DNA of 64,000 nucleotides from Aphis gossypii (lineage: Eukaryota > Arthropoda > Insecta > Hemiptera > Aphididae). Within the stretch, counting starts at the first letter, position 1, and the number at the start of each line of letters is the position of its first letter. Shown piece by piece: positions 61,680 through 64,000 of the stretch. Under the pieces are notes generated by a model. That model was not told the origin of the DNA, did no database searches, and saw only the letters and a list, made by a program, of their open reading frames with translations. The DNA lies in contig NC_065530.1 of the NCBI RefSeq assembly GCF_020184175.1, positions 59,621,260 to 59,685,259 of the forward strand, written 5' to 3'. The position numbers and the translations under genes were made by a program.

Positions 61680-62388
61680 ATTTCTTGAAGTAAAAATAAT
61701 TTTTTTTTTTTTGTTCAATATAATACAATTATATATCAAATTACATTTTTATTTTAGAAACATAAACTATAATATTATCAGATTATTATTTAAATATAAT
61801 ATACGTTTGCTCTCACATTAATTACAACAAACCTAACATTAATATATGGTAATTTGCCATGTTGTTATAATATGTATCTGTTGAACAAAGAAAACTCATA
61901 ATCCTATTGACACAGTTGCTCTTAAATTTGTGCTGAATATTTCAAGGCAAATCTACTCAGACAATAATTGATTTCATTTAGGTATCTCAACACGCTAAAA
62001 TTTGTTCATGGTTAATTCAAATAGTTATTTGAAATAATTATTACTATTTAATCTAATGGAATTAATCTTGATTCTTAATTAAATGAAAACCATAATTATT
62101 TAAAATGTATTGAACCTACTTTTAATTTTAAAAAAATTGTATTTTATCATGATAAAGTATTGATCAAAAACTGATAAAAGTTAAATTTGGTAATGAGTAA
62201 AATGTATCTTAGTATTAGTATTTTATAAACATATTTATGGGTTATAGATCTATTAGAATGAAAAGATATGTTTTAGTTCAATTTTTTTACAAATATTGTA
62301 GTATTGAAGTAATGTTTTGAAGATTTTCATGTGCTAGAGATATTATGTGTATTTGATAATAAGAATATGGTTGTTGGATTTCACTAGA

Positions 62389-62427
62389 TTTTCCTCAAAG
62401 GAAACCTGTCAAGACGTCAGCTTAAAC
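62389..62427 (+). other. candidate alternative last exon of sqd paralogue 2
   Basis: GGATTTCACTAG precedes a segment that, joined to exon 8 in phase 1, reads DFPQRKPVKTSA and then a stop. Squid genes in flies use alternative 3' ends, which makes this plausible. The pyrimidine tract is weak and I see no independent support. Confidence 0.22.
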
Positions 62428-62523
62428 ACCTATCGCTGAGCCATTTACACAGTCATCGTATGCCATACTGTTTTGCGTGAGCAGTATTGTTGATTTCGTT
62501 TTGCTTATGTACAATAATATATA

Positions 62524-62529
62524 AATAAA
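62524..62529 (+). terminator. possible sqd paralogue 2 polyadenylation signal
   Basis: AATAAA, followed shortly by another AATAAA and an A-run, about 850 bases after the stop. Several other weak candidates exist in this AT-rich 3' region. Confidence 0.25.
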
Positions 62530-63752
62530 AAGTTAAATAAAAAAAAAAAAATTATAAAAATTGGATCCTTTGGCTAAAGTGTACAAATACTTGGGCTTAA
62601 CGTCTATCAGGGTCTAACATATAATGATGTGTATGTATTGTATGTACATAATAGAATGCCTACAACTTGATGTATATCTCAATTTTTTTTTTTGTGTAAT
62701 TTTTTTTATTTATTTATATTTTGTACTTTTTTTTTAATACAAAATAAGTCCATAGACATATATTTTCAATAGGGTGTGCACATGTTTTTTCCTTCCTTAA
62801 ACTTTTTATGAACAGTTTATATTTATTGCTGTGCATTTGAAGAAGGTTGAATGAATTAACATTAGATTATAATGTTTCAATTTTTGGCAGGATTATTACA
62901 CTACTAATATACTTAAAAAAAAAAAAAAAAATTAATTAAAAAAACATAAAAACAAATAAATTCAATTGTGTAATTTTTACATTTAATTATATCATGGATT
63001 TAACTTACAAAAGTTTGCGATCATTAGACTTTACAATAAATAAACCTTATACGCTAAAATATAAATATGTATTTATTGTTTAACTAGCAGTCCTGTTTCC
63101 ATATTTTCTTTTTGAATTTTAATATTTCCTGTTATGCATTAATTCATTGATAAAACTAAATTTATCAAAAAAGGTTTTTATTATGAGTTTGTAAAATCAA
63201 ATTTATTAGCGAGAAAAATTATTTAAAATTATATTGATTAGACATTATCACATCTATTTAAGAAAACTGATTGAATAATCAGATATTTTTACTGGAGTTG
63301 TCAATATTATAAGATATTTTTAACTATTAAGATAAACGTGTAAATATTTGTAACTTTATTAGGCATTTAAATTATACATAACATGTACAAATTGTATATA
63401 AGGTAATATGGGTTCCAATCTATGTGGTGAAGTGTTAAATACTTGTACTAAATTAAAATTCTATTGTTCAAAGCTACAAACTGCATAATACTGGGAAGCA
63501 TAATATAATATATTGTAGTATTAAATAAAGACTATTCAACAGGATTTGCTTTAAATACTAAACCTATATCATAGTCTATCTACATATACTTAAGTATAGT
63601 GTATAATAACATGTACAAATATAATATAGTCGTCGTGTATCAGGTCTAAAATATAAGAAGAAGCCTAAATGATTTAGGTATTAAATGTTGAAGAAAAATA
63701 TAACTAAAACAAGTTATGAAAACCTACTCTAAAAACAAATATTTAAACTAAC

Positions 63753-63965
63753 CTAAAGATCGCGGGTGAGGCTTTAAAACTACTGCTTGTTTTATTTTAA
63801 AGTATATTTGTATAAGTGTACCACTGTAAAAATCAAACCACATATCTTTAGCTTCTCTTAATGATTTATTATGTTGATAGATTTTAGGTTTTTGATGAGG
63901 AGTTTTTTTTTAATTGTGTAAATATTTGGTACTGTTCTGTATTCTGTTAAATACTTTAATGCTCC
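63753..63965 (-). pseudogene. possible broken exon of an unidentified minus-strand gene
   Basis: Between an acceptor-like TTATTTAG and a donor GTTAGT, two overlapping frames give protein-like sequence. The first reads GALKYLTEYRTVPNIYTIKK; the second continues as TPHQKPKIYQHNKSLREAKD, then MWFDFYSG and LKPHPRSL. The frame changes at a run of nine A. It is either an exon with a homopolymer error or a decayed transposon or gene fragment. I do not recognise the family. Confidence 0.3.
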
Positions 63966-64000
63966 CTAAATAAGAAATGCCTCAATTTTCTAAGAGCTTT

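Larger units (their letters stand above)
61680..63752. other. 3' region of sqd paralogue 2 and following spacer
   Basis: AT-rich sequence with several AATAAA-like signals, a long A-run near 62920 and the candidate alternative exon at 62389. No other gene recognised. Confidence 0.45.

Overview
The window is about 64 kb of very AT-rich animal DNA with long spliced genes, GT-AG introns, many short hAT-like transposon relics and the frequent TAGGTACCTA-type words seen in aphid genomes. I infer a hemipteran insect, most likely an aphid. The gene families themselves (TONSL, PLK4/SAK, squid-type hnRNP) are general to animals.

Layout: 1-22600 has no gene I can support, only AT-rich sequence, simple repeats, hAT-like miniature elements and two copies of a dispersed repeat. 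22677-26708 (minus) is a two-coding-exon TONSL homologue (TPR, ankyrin, LRR) whose reading frame is broken by an apparent one-base loss near 25500. 31659-40253 (minus) is a twelve-coding-exon, 690-residue protein with degenerate EF-hands. Its fifth intron contains an intact, oppositely oriented, intronless PLK4/SAK coding sequence (35752-37917). 40254-45317 holds a hAT miniature element with a perfect 8-bp target duplication, a decayed MULE-type transposase and another miniature element. 45318-54996 and 58512-61679 (both plus) are tandem paralogues of a squid/hnRNP A/B-type protein with two RRMs and a Gly/Tyr-rich tail. The two genes share identical internal RRM exon sizes, but only the first ends in a PY-type nuclear import signal.

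The most striking feature is in the 2.7-kb sixth intron of the first hnRNP gene. Ten well-preserved and two decayed copies of a compact unit have the architecture of a box C/D snoRNA: TGATGA, 24-nt spacer, CTGA, 7 nt, TGAAGA or TGAGGA, about 10 nt, CTGA. Seven of the copies form a tandem array with a period of about 116 bp. The 13 bases just upstream of the internal CTGA (D' box) are identical in all ten good copies, while the second guide position and the linkers vary. This looks like a multi-copy, single-specificity guide RNA cluster hosted by an RNA-binding protein gene. I could not identify its target.

Functionally the genes cover replication-fork repair (TONSL), centriole duplication (PLK4), a possible axonemal or calcium-sensor protein (EF-hand gene) and mRNA processing or localisation (two squid paralogues). 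Nothing indicates a shared pathway. The right edge carries a possible broken exon of another minus-strand gene.
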